Source: Elusimicrobiota bacterium
GTDB lineage: Bacteria; Elusimicrobiota; UBA5214; JBBAAG01
Reading direction: 5' to 3'
NCBI GenBank assembly: GCA_041658405.1
Contig: JBBAAG010000004.1
Coordinates: forward strand, 1-64,000
Length of the DNA stretch: 64,000 nt
In this document: piece after piece, positions 51,720 through 61,199 of the stretch
Layout of the letters: the number at the start of each line of letters is the position of its first letter
Position numbering within the stretch: the stretch's first letter is position 1
The notes under the pieces: model-generated
Seen by the model: only the letters and a program-made list of their open reading frames with translations
What the model was told of the DNA's origin: nothing
The model's database searches: none
Made by a program: the position numbers and the translations under genes

Positions 51720-53541
51720 GGTTTGTTTTTAATTTACCTGCAAGCGCGGTATCCCCGTATTTTCGGGCGGACACATACGCTTTCTTAAACACTTCTATTG
51801 CCTGTGTATCCTGCTTCATTTGTTGATAAATCCCGCCAAGTACCGCCTGGGCATACGGGTATTCCGGCTCTTGTTCCAGTGCGCGGGTAATCCAGTTTAT
51901 TGCTTCTGCATACATTTTTTTCTCGGCGTACAAACTTCCCTGTAAAGCGTATGCTTTAGGAAAAAATAGTGTTACCTCCAGCGCTTGCTCTGTCATAGCA
52001 ATCGCGTCATCGATTTTTCCCTGTTGATACAACCCCAATGCCTGGGCATAAGCTGCGTATGACCGTGTAAAATCTTCACGTTTACCTTTTAACACACGAA
52101 AAAGTTTAAATCTTTGTTCTTCGTCAATTGAGACTAACTCGTACCTCCGGAATTGTTTTACAAATATCTCATCAACATTTGTCATATATGTCCTTGTATC
52201 ATTATCCTCGTCATACGATTCCGCAATGCGGGAGGGAGTGAATAAAAAGATATAGTCAATTCTGTTGTTACACACATAAATATAAAAATCATCGGCATAC
52301 CTGAAATCCTCGTTAGGGAAAAGGATGGTCTCGCGGTTGGTATAAAAATAAAAAGTTAAATTCCCGAGGAACCGTTCAGCGGGTAAAGTATTCTTGTTTA
52401 CCCACTCCACGGCTTCTACAGGATAATTCTTTTTCTTTCCTTCATTACGGATAGATGCTATCCCGGATTTAACGTTTCCGAACATATACAATACCAGTAA
52501 AAACCCTGCTGCCGCATATTTTACTGCTCTGGTATCCAGTTTGACTTTTCTTATAATCCATAAAACAACATCCTTGGTGTAAAGTAGTACCAACGGTAGA
52601 AGGGGTAATAAAAACCTTGCCGCAACGTTCCGCCATGCTAGAAGTATGAGTGTGTATGACACAAAATACAGCCCGGCAGCAAGCGCTGTACCGCTACTGT
52701 TCTTACTTGCCCTGGCTAAACCAATAATTATGAGTATCCATCCGAGTATTACAATTGCCCAGTGATCAAATTTTACCACAGCAAAAATACCACGGGTGAA
52801 GAACCCGCGGCCGTAGTACCACACTTTATCCAGTAAATTAGGGGAAAACCATATCCCCGCTGCTGTAATAAACGTTGTCAAAGTTTTACCGTCGTACCAC
52901 ATACGCCAAACAAAATATCCGAGTACCATTAATAACGTAACCCCCGCAAATTTAACCGCGTACTTATAGTCACGTGTAATAACTTTTTCTAAAATAACTG
53001 CGAGTATCAACGCTATACCTATGGTTCTCATATAAAAACACGCGCCTGCTAATAACGCTGTCACCCACCATGGCGACTTTTTCTGTAACATCAACAGTAC
53101 TGTAATACTTAAGAACAAATATATGCTTTCCGTCATAACCACAGTGGCGTACTGTACTATAAGAGGATGTAATGCTAATAACAATGCCAGCCACCCTGCT
53201 GTAACCGTGCCGGTTCCCGCAGCTATGAAATATCTATAACATACCGCAATCCCAGCCAGCATAAACAATAACGGCAGTATTTTATATAAAACATACTTTT
53301 TCCCGAATATCAAAGTTACCGGCGCGAGAATTATTGGCAATCCCGGCGGCTGTCCTATGCGGTACTTAACATCCGCTGCAGGCTGGACATTATAATTTCC
53401 ATCACGAATAAGCGAAGTGGCAGATAGTATGTAAATCGCATCGTCTTCATATTGTCCTACAACTGTCGCATTCGCACAGAGAAGATATACCGCTGCTGAT
53501 ATCGCTAATATTATGTTTAATGGCTGCGGAAAACGTTTCAT
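51688..53541 (-). CDS. GT-C family glycosyltransferase with C-terminal TPRs
   Basis: 617 residues. About ten membrane spans fill residues 5-370. An early acidic loop, VGQYEDDAIYILSATSLI, and RIGQPPGLPIILAP match PMT_2/ArnT-like (GT39/83) lipid-linked sugar transferases. A soluble part follows, and residues ~510-610 are TPR repeats (YAQALGLYQQGKIDDAIAMT, YAEAINWITRALEQEPEYPY). It probably glycosylates proteins or envelope lipids at the outer face of the inner membrane. Its start abuts the gyrB stop codon. Confidence 0.78.
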   Translation of the reverse strand: MKRFPQPLNIILAISAAVYLLCANATVVGQYEDDAIYILSATSLIRDGNYNVQPAADVKYRIGQPPGLPIILAPVTLIFGKKYVLYKILPLLFMLAGIAVCYRYFIAAGTGTVTAGWLALLLALHPLIVQYATVVMTESIYLFLSITVLLMLQKKSPWWVTALLAGACFYMRTIGIALILAVILEKVITRDYKYAVKFAGVTLLMVLGYFVWRMWYDGKTLTTFITAAGIWFSPNLLDKVWYYGRGFFTRGIFAVVKFDHWAIVILGWILIIIGLARASKNSSGTALAAGLYFVSYTLILLAWRNVAARFLLPLLPLVLLYTKDVVLWIIRKVKLDTRAVKYAAAGFLLVLYMFGNVKSGIASIRNEGKKKNYPVEAVEWVNKNTLPAERFLGNLTFYFYTNRETILFPNEDFRYADDFYIYVCNNRIDYIFLFTPSRIAESYDEDNDTRTYMTNVDEIFVKQFRRYELVSIDEEQRFKLFRVLKGKREDFTRSYAAYAQALGLYQQGKIDDAIAMTEQALEVTLFFPKAYALQGSLYAEKKMYAEAINWITRALEQEPEYPYAQAVLGGIYQQMKQDTQAIEVFKKAYVSARKYGDTALAGKLKTNLEELGCTSFE

Positions 53542-56042
53542 TATATATCCAAGTTTTTTACTTCCAACGCATGCGCTTCAATAAACATCCTCCGTGGTTC
53601 CACCTGTTCACCCATTAATGTAGTAAACACATGATCCGCTGCAACAGCGTCTTCCAAACGTACCACCCATAGTTTGCGTTTGTCCGGGTCCATTGTGGTT
53701 TCCCATAACTGTTCCGGGTTCATCTCACCTAAGCCTTTATACCGTTGTATCACCACTCCTTTACCGCTGAATTCACGGATGGTGACAACCATTTGCCGGA
53801 GGTCTGTTACGTCTACTGTATCCCCGTTTAGTTCCAGCCGGAACCCAGCATCAGTTTTGTTTTTAACGCCTTCCGTTGACATCTCAAACCCGTATTTCTG
53901 CAGGTATTTCATAATAGCTTCAATCTTGGGTATCTCCCAAAGGTCTTTTATATCAGCCCCGCGGATGGTTTCTTCTGAAATACTAACATTCGCTGTTACG
54001 GTTTGTAACGCCTGCTGTTCTGGGGGTAATGACGCGAGGTATGAAAGTTTCCATTCTTTCCACTCTTTTTCTGTATAAATATAATCCACCTTGTTGTTGT
54101 ATTCCACACGGTACAGCGGCAATGTTTCTTTCACGCTTTTCAGTTTCATATACTCTTCCCACGTAACATTCTTTTTTGACAATTTCTTTAAAAGGTTATC
54201 CATTTCCTGGAGTTTAATAAAAATACTGCGCATTTCTTTTGCATCATATTCCTGCACAGTTTTTTGTTTTGCTGTACGTGAAAGTTTTACGTTCTCCAGC
54301 ACTTCGTCAAGAAGGTATTTATCAAGTTCCTGGTCGCTGTCAAGATACAACTCCTTCTTTCCTTTCTTAACTTTATACAACGGCGGCTGTGCGATGTATA
54401 TATATCCTTTAGTAAGCAACTCGTGCATCTGGCGGTAGAAAAAGGTTAGTAATAATGTGCGGATATGCGCACCGTCAACATCCGCGTCAGTCATAATAAC
54501 AATCTTGTGATACCGCGTTTTTTCTATGTTAAAATCTTCCTCCCCAATCCCGGTCCCGATCGCTGTTATCATCGTACGTATTTCATCATTGCCCAGCACT
54601 TTGGTTAACCGCGATTTTTCTACATTAATAATTTTTCCTTTTAACGGAAGAATTGCCTGGTACTCGCGGTTCCTTGCCTGTTTTGCGCTACCCCCTGCGG
54701 ATTCGCCTTCAACTATGAAGAGTTCACACTTTTCGGGATCGCGGTCGCTGCAGTCAGCAAGTTTACCCGGTAACGACGCCATGTCCATCACGCCTTTTCT
54801 CCGGGTAAGCTCCCGTGCTTTACGTGCCGCTTCCCGTGCTTCCGCTGCGGTAAACGCTTTCTCAACAATTTTTGTCGCTACTGACGGGTTTTCTTCACAA
54901 AAAATTCCAAGTTTTTCGCCAACAATAGATTTTGTGATTCCTTCTACCACAGCATTACCAAGCTTTGTTTTAGTCTGCCCTTCAAACTGCGGGTCAGGGA
55001 TTTTTAAACTGATTACGGCGGTAAGGCCTTCTCTTACGTCATCGCCCTGTAATGAAAATTCTTGTTTCCTTACCAATTCATTTTTCTTGATATAATCATT
55101 TATCACGCGGGTGAGAGCGGACCGGAATCCGATCATATGCGTCCCGCCTTCTATTGTATTGATGTTATTAACAAAACTGAATACCTGTTCAGCATACCCG
55201 TCGTTATACTGTATCGCCGCTTCAATTATAATATCGTCTTTCTCGGCTTTCAAATATATGGGTTCCGGGTGCAGAACGTTTTTGTTGGTATTTAAAAATT
55301 TGACAAACGTAACGATCCCGCCTTCATACGAAAACGTGTGCTGTTTATCCGTACGTTCATCCATAATTGTAATTGTCGCACCAGGATTAAGGTATGCGAG
55401 TTCACGCAGTCGGTTTGATAACGTATCAAAACTAAAATCTATGGTAGAAAAAATTGTGCCATCCGGCTTAAACGTAATCTTAGTCCCGCGATCATCTGTA
55501 CTACCCATGACTTCCAGTTTGGTAACATTTTTCCCGCCGTTTTCAAACCGTTGGTGGTAACGTTTACCGTCACGCGATACTTCAACATCCAGCCATTCTG
55601 ATAACGCATTGACAACGGATACGCCAACGCCGTGTAATCCGCCGGATACCTGGTATGCTTTACGGTCGAACTTACCTCCTGCGTGAAGGACAGTCATCAC
55701 AACTTCCAATGCGGACTTATTCTTCAACCGCGGATCCTTGACGGTGGTCATAGCATCTACGGGAATACCCCGCCCGTCGTCAATAACCGTTAACGTATTG
55801 TCATCATGGATTATGACGTCTATATTCTTACAGTATCCCGCAAGAATTTCGTCAATCGAATTATCCACAACTTCGTATACCAAATGATGTAATCCCTGGA
55901 TACCGGTTGAGCCAATATACATTGCCGGGCGTTTACGTACGGCATCCAATCCTTCGAGTACCTGAATTTTATCAGCGTTGTATCCATCCGTTTGCTGGTC
56001 AATACCGGCTAACGGATTCTTTTCATCACCTTTTTTTGACAT
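53541..56042 (-). CDS. gyrB: DNA gyrase subunit B
   Basis: 833 residues from ATG 56042 (MSKKGDEKNP); the frame extends eight codons further to 56066 but would then overlap dciA more. GHKL ATPase motifs: YEVVDNSIDEILAGY, DDGRGIPVD and GGLHGVGVSVVNALS. The TOPRIM domain has IVEGESAGGSAKQARNREYQ and DADVDGAHIRTLLLTFFYR. The tail is IQRYKGLGEMNPEQLWETTM. About 170 extra residues (~555-730) sit inside the TOPRIM/tail region, rich in charged coils, as in gammaproteobacterial GyrB and unlike the ~640-residue form. Confidence 0.97.
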   Translation of the reverse strand: MSKKGDEKNPLAGIDQQTDGYNADKIQVLEGLDAVRKRPAMYIGSTGIQGLHHLVYEVVDNSIDEILAGYCKNIDVIIHDDNTLTVIDDGRGIPVDAMTTVKDPRLKNKSALEVVMTVLHAGGKFDRKAYQVSGGLHGVGVSVVNALSEWLDVEVSRDGKRYHQRFENGGKNVTKLEVMGSTDDRGTKITFKPDGTIFSTIDFSFDTLSNRLRELAYLNPGATITIMDERTDKQHTFSYEGGIVTFVKFLNTNKNVLHPEPIYLKAEKDDIIIEAAIQYNDGYAEQVFSFVNNINTIEGGTHMIGFRSALTRVINDYIKKNELVRKQEFSLQGDDVREGLTAVISLKIPDPQFEGQTKTKLGNAVVEGITKSIVGEKLGIFCEENPSVATKIVEKAFTAAEAREAARKARELTRRKGVMDMASLPGKLADCSDRDPEKCELFIVEGESAGGSAKQARNREYQAILPLKGKIINVEKSRLTKVLGNDEIRTMITAIGTGIGEEDFNIEKTRYHKIVIMTDADVDGAHIRTLLLTFFYRQMHELLTKGYIYIAQPPLYKVKKGKKELYLDSDQELDKYLLDEVLENVKLSRTAKQKTVQEYDAKEMRSIFIKLQEMDNLLKKLSKKNVTWEEYMKLKSVKETLPLYRVEYNNKVDYIYTEKEWKEWKLSYLASLPPEQQALQTVTANVSISEETIRGADIKDLWEIPKIEAIMKYLQKYGFEMSTEGVKNKTDAGFRLELNGDTVDVTDLRQMVVTIREFSGKGVVIQRYKGLGEMNPEQLWETTMDPDKRKLWVVRLEDAVAADHVFTTLMGEQVEPRRMFIEAHALEVKNLDI

Positions 56043-56394
56043 TAACCTTCTTACCTCCGTGTACATCCGTAAAAACTATATCTGTTATTACTATTTTCTT
56101 TAAATGCTTATTTATCTCGCGGATAATTTCGTTTCTTCTTAACAACAGTTCTTGTTTAGCCAACGGCACTTCCGTCCGCGCAATAATAACTTTTTTCTCC
56201 CGTATTTCCTCAAACCTAACATACTTCCCCAGGTCTCCTAAGACGTCATCCCATGCGCGGAAAACTAGTTCGAGTTCGGGATCTATCCCGATCCTCTTTA
56301 AAACCTTTGACACTGCGTCTTTAACGTTGTGCCACTCCGCATTCTTCGCGTGCACCACTTGTATTATTGCAACCTCATCGGCATGACTACACAA
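56026..56394 (-). CDS. DciA-like (DUF721) replicative helicase loader
   Basis: 122 residues. The DUF721 core has VFRAWDDVLGDLGKYVRF, KKVIIARTEVPLAKQELLLR and RNEIIREINKHL. DciA is the ancestral loader or operator of the DnaB helicase and typically lies by dnaA/dnaN/gyr, as here. The ATG at 56394 overlaps dnaN by 31 bp; a GTG near 56355, just after the dnaN stop, is a reasonable alternative start. The 3' end overlaps gyrB by 17 bp. No DnaC or DnaI loader is seen in the window. Confidence 0.82.
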   Translation of the reverse strand: MCSHADEVAIIQVVHAKNAEWHNVKDAVSKVLKRIGIDPELELVFRAWDDVLGDLGKYVRFEEIREKKVIIARTEVPLAKQELLLRRNEIIREINKHLKKIVITDIVFTDVHGGKKVNVKKR

Positions 56395-57476
56395 ACATAA
56401 TTGTTATCATCTGCCGGGCGTAATACTCCGGGGGTTAACGCACCGCTGAGTTCAAACACCACCTCTTCTGCCGTAACTTCTTTAAGTACCGCAAGCACAA
56501 ATGCGGGATTAAACGCAATCTCAATTATTTCGCCGTCATATTCTATATCAATTTCATCCTCAGCATCGCCGATATTCGGGGAGGTAACCATAAGTTTTAA
56601 CAATTTTTTACCAAATGTAAATTTCATGGGGATTGATTGTTCTGTTACCAAAACAGACATTCTTCGGGTTACCTGTAATATATTTTTTGTGTTTACCTTA
56701 ACTTTTGTTGATGGCTTCTTTGGGATTACCTGATCATAGTTCGGGAATTCGCCTTCGATTAATCTTGATATGAATAGTGTATCACCACAGATAAACGCTA
56801 TTTGGTTTGAACCAATATTAATATCTACCTTATCACTCTTTGTGGTTTCCAATAGATGTAACACCCCTGTGATTGCTTTACTTGGCATAATGATACTGGC
56901 TGGGGCAATTTTTCCGCCAACATTTTCTTTGGAGATGTATGCCAACCTCCGCCCATCTGTTGCCACCATCTTAACTTCTTTTTCTGTTACTTCCAGTAAA
57001 ATCCCGTTTAATACGTACCGGGTTTCATCCGTAGACATAGCAAAACTTGTCTTTGCGATCATTTCTTTGATAATCGTTGCTGGGAGAGACAAATTTTTTG
57101 TGTCCTTTACATCCGGTAGTATAGGAAACTCTTCTTTTGGTATACCGATAATTCTGAATACTGACTTCCCACAGGAGATGGTTACTCGGTTAGCTTCTGA
57201 TGATGATAATGTAATGTCCATATCAGGAAGTTCCCGTACGATCTCTAATAATTTCTTCGCTGGTATTGATATTGCACCTTCCTGCGCTATTTTTGACTCC
57301 ATGTGACAACGTATACCAATTTCAAGATCAGTTGCGCTTAATTTAACAAAATCCTTTTCCTTATTTGTCTCCATAAGGAAATTGCTTAATGCTGGAATTG
57401 TACTTTTGTTTGATACCGCAAGCTGTACGGTTTGCAATGCTTCTGTTAAGACTGTTTTTGAACAAGTAAACTTCAT
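56364..57476 (-). CDS. dnaN: DNA polymerase III beta clamp
   Basis: 370 residues, three-domain sliding clamp. Starts MKFTCSKTVLTEALQTVQLA. Carries the domain signatures FVKLSATDLEIGI, ISIPAKKLLEIVRELP and VATDGRRLAYISKE, and the C-terminal VVMPMRLQ that forms the peptide-binding pocket. GGAGG precedes the start. Lies downstream of dnaA across a 247-bp gap. Confidence 0.97.
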   Translation of the reverse strand: MKFTCSKTVLTEALQTVQLAVSNKSTIPALSNFLMETNKEKDFVKLSATDLEIGIRCHMESKIAQEGAISIPAKKLLEIVRELPDMDITLSSSEANRVTISCGKSVFRIIGIPKEEFPILPDVKDTKNLSLPATIIKEMIAKTSFAMSTDETRYVLNGILLEVTEKEVKMVATDGRRLAYISKENVGGKIAPASIIMPSKAITGVLHLLETTKSDKVDINIGSNQIAFICGDTLFISRLIEGEFPNYDQVIPKKPSTKVKVNTKNILQVTRRMSVLVTEQSIPMKFTFGKKLLKLMVTSPNIGDAEDEIDIEYDGEIIEIAFNPAFVLAVLKEVTAEEVVFELSGALTPGVLRPADDNNYVCVVMPMRLQ

Positions 57477-57723
57477 TACTAATACTTCCTCCTTATTTAT
57501 ATACTCTTCTTCATATTCATAGGGACTGTTAATTATTGTATACTGTTGATAACAAAAACCCCTTATGATTTATATTGATAATCAACAAAAAAACAACCAC
57601 CCAACAATTCTGTAATTGTTGACAACCATTAACACATACTAAAAGAACTAACAAATTTCTTATACTAAACACGAAACCAGTAAACGTTACATATCCACTA
57701 ACACTTAATCAACAGGTTAATCA
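57477..57723 (-). promoter_or_regulatory. dnaA-dnaN intergenic region with DnaA-box-like sites
   Basis: AT-rich. TGTTGATAA (57544-57552) is the complement of TTATCAACA, one mismatch from the consensus DnaA box. TAATCAACA (57579-57587, and again near 57706) is two mismatches away. It likely holds the dnaN promoter under DnaA influence; a secondary part of the origin is possible. Confidence 0.45.
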
Positions 57724-59097
57724 CTACTTATCAGTATTCAAATCCTTACCTTCACGGATCTCGGTTGTTATCTTATTAACCAAAGCTAAAAAGTAACAGT
57801 CATTATTGATTTTTGCCTTAATTTTATTACAAGCATGCATTATAGTTGTGTGATCCTTCCCACCAAAGGCTTCACCAATTTCAGTAAGCGAACATTCTGT
57901 AAGCGTCCGCGAGAGATACATTGCTACTTGGCGGGGGAACGCAACGGAATCAGTCCGGCGTTTAGATTTCATTTCACTCACATTAAGATTAAACTCTTTT
58001 GCTACGATTCTTTGTATACGCTCAATCGTTACCTCTGCAGGAGCTTTTTGTGAGGGAAGGATATCGTTTAGTATTTCTTTAGCGCTTTCCACCGTAATCT
58101 CCGTACCCAGTAAAGATGAGAACGCAACAACCCGGATAAGCGCGCCTTCAAGTTCACGGATATTAGTTTTAATCTGTCCTGCAAGAAAAAGTATTACTTC
58201 ATCATGGACGACCAGTTTCTCGAGTTCAGCTTTTTTCCGCAGGATTGCTATCCGTGTTTCAAGGTCAGGCGGTTTTATATCTGCCACAACACCCCATTCA
58301 AACCGTGAGATTAAACGTTCCTCCAGTGTCGGTAATTCTTTTGGTGGACGGTCACTGGTGATAACAATCTGTTTATGCGATTCAAAAAGGCTATTAAACG
58401 TATAAAAAAACTCTTCCTGAGACTGTTCTTTACCCGTAAGAAACTGTATATCATCAATCAACAGGCAGTCAAGGCTGCGGTATTTAGAACGAAACTTTTC
58501 AAACGTTTTCTGGCGGACAGATTCTATAAAATCATTGATAAACCGTTCACTGGATACATACAACACTTTCAGTACCGGTGTGTTTTGTTTAATATAATGG
58601 CCAATAGCGTTTAATAAATGTGTTTTACCTAACCCCACACCTCCGTATATAAATAACGGGTTATACGCTCTTCCCGGCTCTTTTGCCACTGCTTCTGAGG
58701 TAGCTTCGGCAAAACGGTTTGACGGACCGACAACAAAAGTGTCTAACGTATATTTCGGGTTGAATACATTTACAGTAAAAACATTTTCTTCTCTAGGCTG
58801 TTCAATAGGCTCCTGCTGGATTGAATCCATTTTTCCGTCTACAACCTGAGAGAACTCGTATGCCACACGTACACGTTCTTCAAGTTTTGCAGTAAAAAAG
58901 GTTTCAATATCTACGCGGAAACGTTTCTCAATCTGATCCGCAAAAAACTTATTAGGTAATACAATTGTTAAAATACCATCTTTTAAAGAGGAAAGTTTTA
59001 ACGGGCTGAACCACAGTTCATATACTTCCTGTGGCTGTTCCTGCTTCATTTTCTGTAGGAAGTCCGCCCACGCTTTCTCAAGGCCTATTTCAGTCAT
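57724..59097 (-). CDS. dnaA: chromosomal replication initiator DnaA
   Basis: 457 residues with all four domains. Domain I (~1-85) has WADFLQKMKQEQPQEVYELW. A short linker follows. The AAA+ domain III has GGVGLGKTHLLNAIGHYI (Walker A) and DCLLIDDIQFLTGKEQSQEE (Walker B). Domain IV has the DnaA-box-binding signature GGKDHTTIMHACNKI near residue 425. It starts after GGGGG with an 8-nt spacer. The likely origin lies immediately upstream. Confidence 0.98.
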   Translation of the reverse strand: MTEIGLEKAWADFLQKMKQEQPQEVYELWFSPLKLSSLKDGILTIVLPNKFFADQIEKRFRVDIETFFTAKLEERVRVAYEFSQVVDGKMDSIQQEPIEQPREENVFTVNVFNPKYTLDTFVVGPSNRFAEATSEAVAKEPGRAYNPLFIYGGVGLGKTHLLNAIGHYIKQNTPVLKVLYVSSERFINDFIESVRQKTFEKFRSKYRSLDCLLIDDIQFLTGKEQSQEEFFYTFNSLFESHKQIVITSDRPPKELPTLEERLISRFEWGVVADIKPPDLETRIAILRKKAELEKLVVHDEVILFLAGQIKTNIRELEGALIRVVAFSSLLGTEITVESAKEILNDILPSQKAPAEVTIERIQRIVAKEFNLNVSEMKSKRRTDSVAFPRQVAMYLSRTLTECSLTEIGEAFGGKDHTTIMHACNKIKAKINNDCYFLALVNKITTEIREGKDLNTDK

Positions 59098-59374
59098 GTT
59101 TTAACCCCCAAAAGACAGAGTGAACCTAAGGTTACCCACAGAGTTGTCCACATGTGTGGATAACTCCGATAAAACAGTTAAATCCAGCGTATTTACGATG
59201 TTCCATAAATTGCTATATTTTATTGAATACACAACTTTTTATACCTTTTTTTAGAAAAACCATAGTATAGCAATATCATAAAAAACAAGTCCAATCTTTA
59301 CTGGTTTTAATAAAAAAATTATATGTTTTTTACAGGGGAAAGTCAAACAAAATAATACACAAAAATTTAGATGG
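59098..59374. other. probable oriC upstream of dnaA
   Basis: Three DnaA boxes cluster in 32 bp: TTACCCACA (59132-59140), TTGTCCACA (59144-59152) and TGTGGATAA (59155-59163, the perfect consensus on the other strand). Next to them 59200-59370 is strongly AT-rich, a candidate unwinding element. Position beside dnaA and the dnaA-dnaN-gyrB order support an origin; strand-skew data are needed for proof. Confidence 0.75.
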
Positions 59375-61195
59375 TTACTCCACCATTTTTTTGTAGTAAA
59401 TAATAGCTTTTTCATTATTTGGATCAATCTCTAAAACCTTTTTAAACTGATCCGCCGCTTCTTTAAGCATGCCTTTATAATAGAACGCAACCCCGAGGTT
59501 TAACCGCGCATCAACCTGATGGGGAGAAAGTTTCAGTGATTCCTGATAACACTTAATGGCCATATCCTTATTATTTAGCGCCAGAAAATACACGTTGCCC
59601 ATATTATTGAATACACCATGCGAAGGCTGGATTTTCAACGATTTTTCATATGCATCAATTGCCTGGGTAAACATTTTTTGTTTTGCGTAAACCCATCCAA
59701 TTTTTTCATGTACCCTCGGGTCTGCCGGATGCTCAACAGCAAGTTGCTGTAATTCAGCGAGTTGTGTCTCAGGATTATTAAGTTTTTGCTCAAAAAAGTC
59801 CGGTGTCTGTGCGAGTTTACGCTGCGCAAAATACGGTTTTAATACCATTCCTGCACTGTAATACGCGGTAAACAAAATTATTGCCGATGCAATACCCCGC
59901 TGCCAGGCCATAGGCATCTTCACTAGTACGGTTTCTTTGTTAGCACAACCTATCCCCGCGGTGATACCCATGACCAGGTAAAGGTAAACCGATGATATTA
60001 TAAACCGCATATCAACAGAAAAAATGTTTTGTACAAACACAGCAGTAACGCTGCCTGCAATTGCGGAAAGCCAGACGCGCTGTTCCCCGGTATGCCCAAC
60101 CTTTTGAGTGAATATTTTGTGCAGAAATAGGTAATAGGAACATATAATCGCAAAAAACAGAATAAACCCGATAACCCCGGTTTCCGCTAGGATTTGAAGG
60201 TACTCATTATGCGCGTCATTAACAATAAACCTTTCCTGCGGGAATATTTTTTTTAGTTCCGCGGATGCATGTTTTGGGAAGTACAGATGAAAAGTTCCAA
60301 GCCCGATTCCGGCAATCGGATGTTTTGTCCACATAACAACAGTATCACGCCAGATAAGAGGATGCTCCTGGAACCGCAACCATACCGTACGGGTGGAGAA
60401 CGCAAAAACACCAAGCAAAACCGTTGCAATAACAAGAAACATTATACGTGCACGTAAAGTACGGATTAATACAAAAGCGAACACCACTAATGCCGCTCCT
60501 GCCGCGATCCATGCCGCGCGGGTATATGTAAAATATAATGCAATAAGCAAAACAACAACGCAGAAAATGAAAAGTATACGCGTAAACAATTTTTTTGCAG
60601 TAAACGCAGCTGCTATACTCAATGGCAATGTTGTAACCAGGAAAACCGCAAAAAATATTGGATTACCAAAGGTGGACATTATACGATCCATCTGAGGGAC
60701 ATCAAATTTTACTTTCGGCATTATCATGAACCCGCCGTAATGCTGTGCAATGCCGTATACTGCCAGTATTACTGCTGAGATTGTCCAGGCTGTAACTAAT
60801 AGTTTAACTTTTTTGTAACTATCCACCACCCGTGCTGCGGTAAAAAATATTATTGCGGATAAGATGTTACGCGTAAGCTCTGTCATAGCAGTAGGCTTGT
60901 CTTGCGAGACCGCGTAGTGTATGCCGATATACGAAAGGTATAGGAAAATAGGAAGATTTACCGGTACGGAAGTAAGAACCACCTTTTTTTTGTAAACCAT
61001 ATCCGCTGCGGTAAAAATAGCTGTAAAAAAAAGTAGGGTTTGCAGTGACAACAATTTCAAACGTACAAGTTTTTCATCAGGGAAAAACGGGACAAGTAAG
61101 ACAAAAAGAATAAGACAAAAATAAGCTATATAATTTATGCGATTATCATTTTCGGGCGATGTCTTAGTCGAAGGTATAGGTTTGTACTTACCCAT
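59375..61195 (-). CDS. O-antigen-ligase (Wzy_C) family membrane protein with TPRs
   Basis: 606 residues. About twelve membrane spans occupy residues 20-450. The periplasmic loop carries HPIAGIGLGTFHLYFPKHA and VNDAHNEYLQILAETGVIGF, the Wzy_C signature with the H-NEYLQ motif of ligases and polymerases. The C-terminal ~150 residues are TPRs (AIDAYEKSLKIQPSHG, DARLNLGVAFYYKGMLKEAA). It acts on undecaprenyl-linked glycans, in lipopolysaccharide, capsule or protein O-glycosylation. It lies 4 bp after the nitroreductase gene. The GT-C/TPR protein at 51.7 kb has the same membrane-plus-TPR plan. Confidence 0.82.
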   Translation of the reverse strand: MGKYKPIPSTKTSPENDNRINYIAYFCLILFVLLVPFFPDEKLVRLKLLSLQTLLFFTAIFTAADMVYKKKVVLTSVPVNLPIFLYLSYIGIHYAVSQDKPTAMTELTRNILSAIIFFTAARVVDSYKKVKLLVTAWTISAVILAVYGIAQHYGGFMIMPKVKFDVPQMDRIMSTFGNPIFFAVFLVTTLPLSIAAAFTAKKLFTRILFIFCVVVLLIALYFTYTRAAWIAAGAALVVFAFVLIRTLRARIMFLVIATVLLGVFAFSTRTVWLRFQEHPLIWRDTVVMWTKHPIAGIGLGTFHLYFPKHASAELKKIFPQERFIVNDAHNEYLQILAETGVIGFILFFAIICSYYLFLHKIFTQKVGHTGEQRVWLSAIAGSVTAVFVQNIFSVDMRFIISSVYLYLVMGITAGIGCANKETVLVKMPMAWQRGIASAIILFTAYYSAGMVLKPYFAQRKLAQTPDFFEQKLNNPETQLAELQQLAVEHPADPRVHEKIGWVYAKQKMFTQAIDAYEKSLKIQPSHGVFNNMGNVYFLALNNKDMAIKCYQESLKLSPHQVDARLNLGVAFYYKGMLKEAADQFKKVLEIDPNNEKAIIYYKKMVE

Positions 61196-61199
61196 GATA

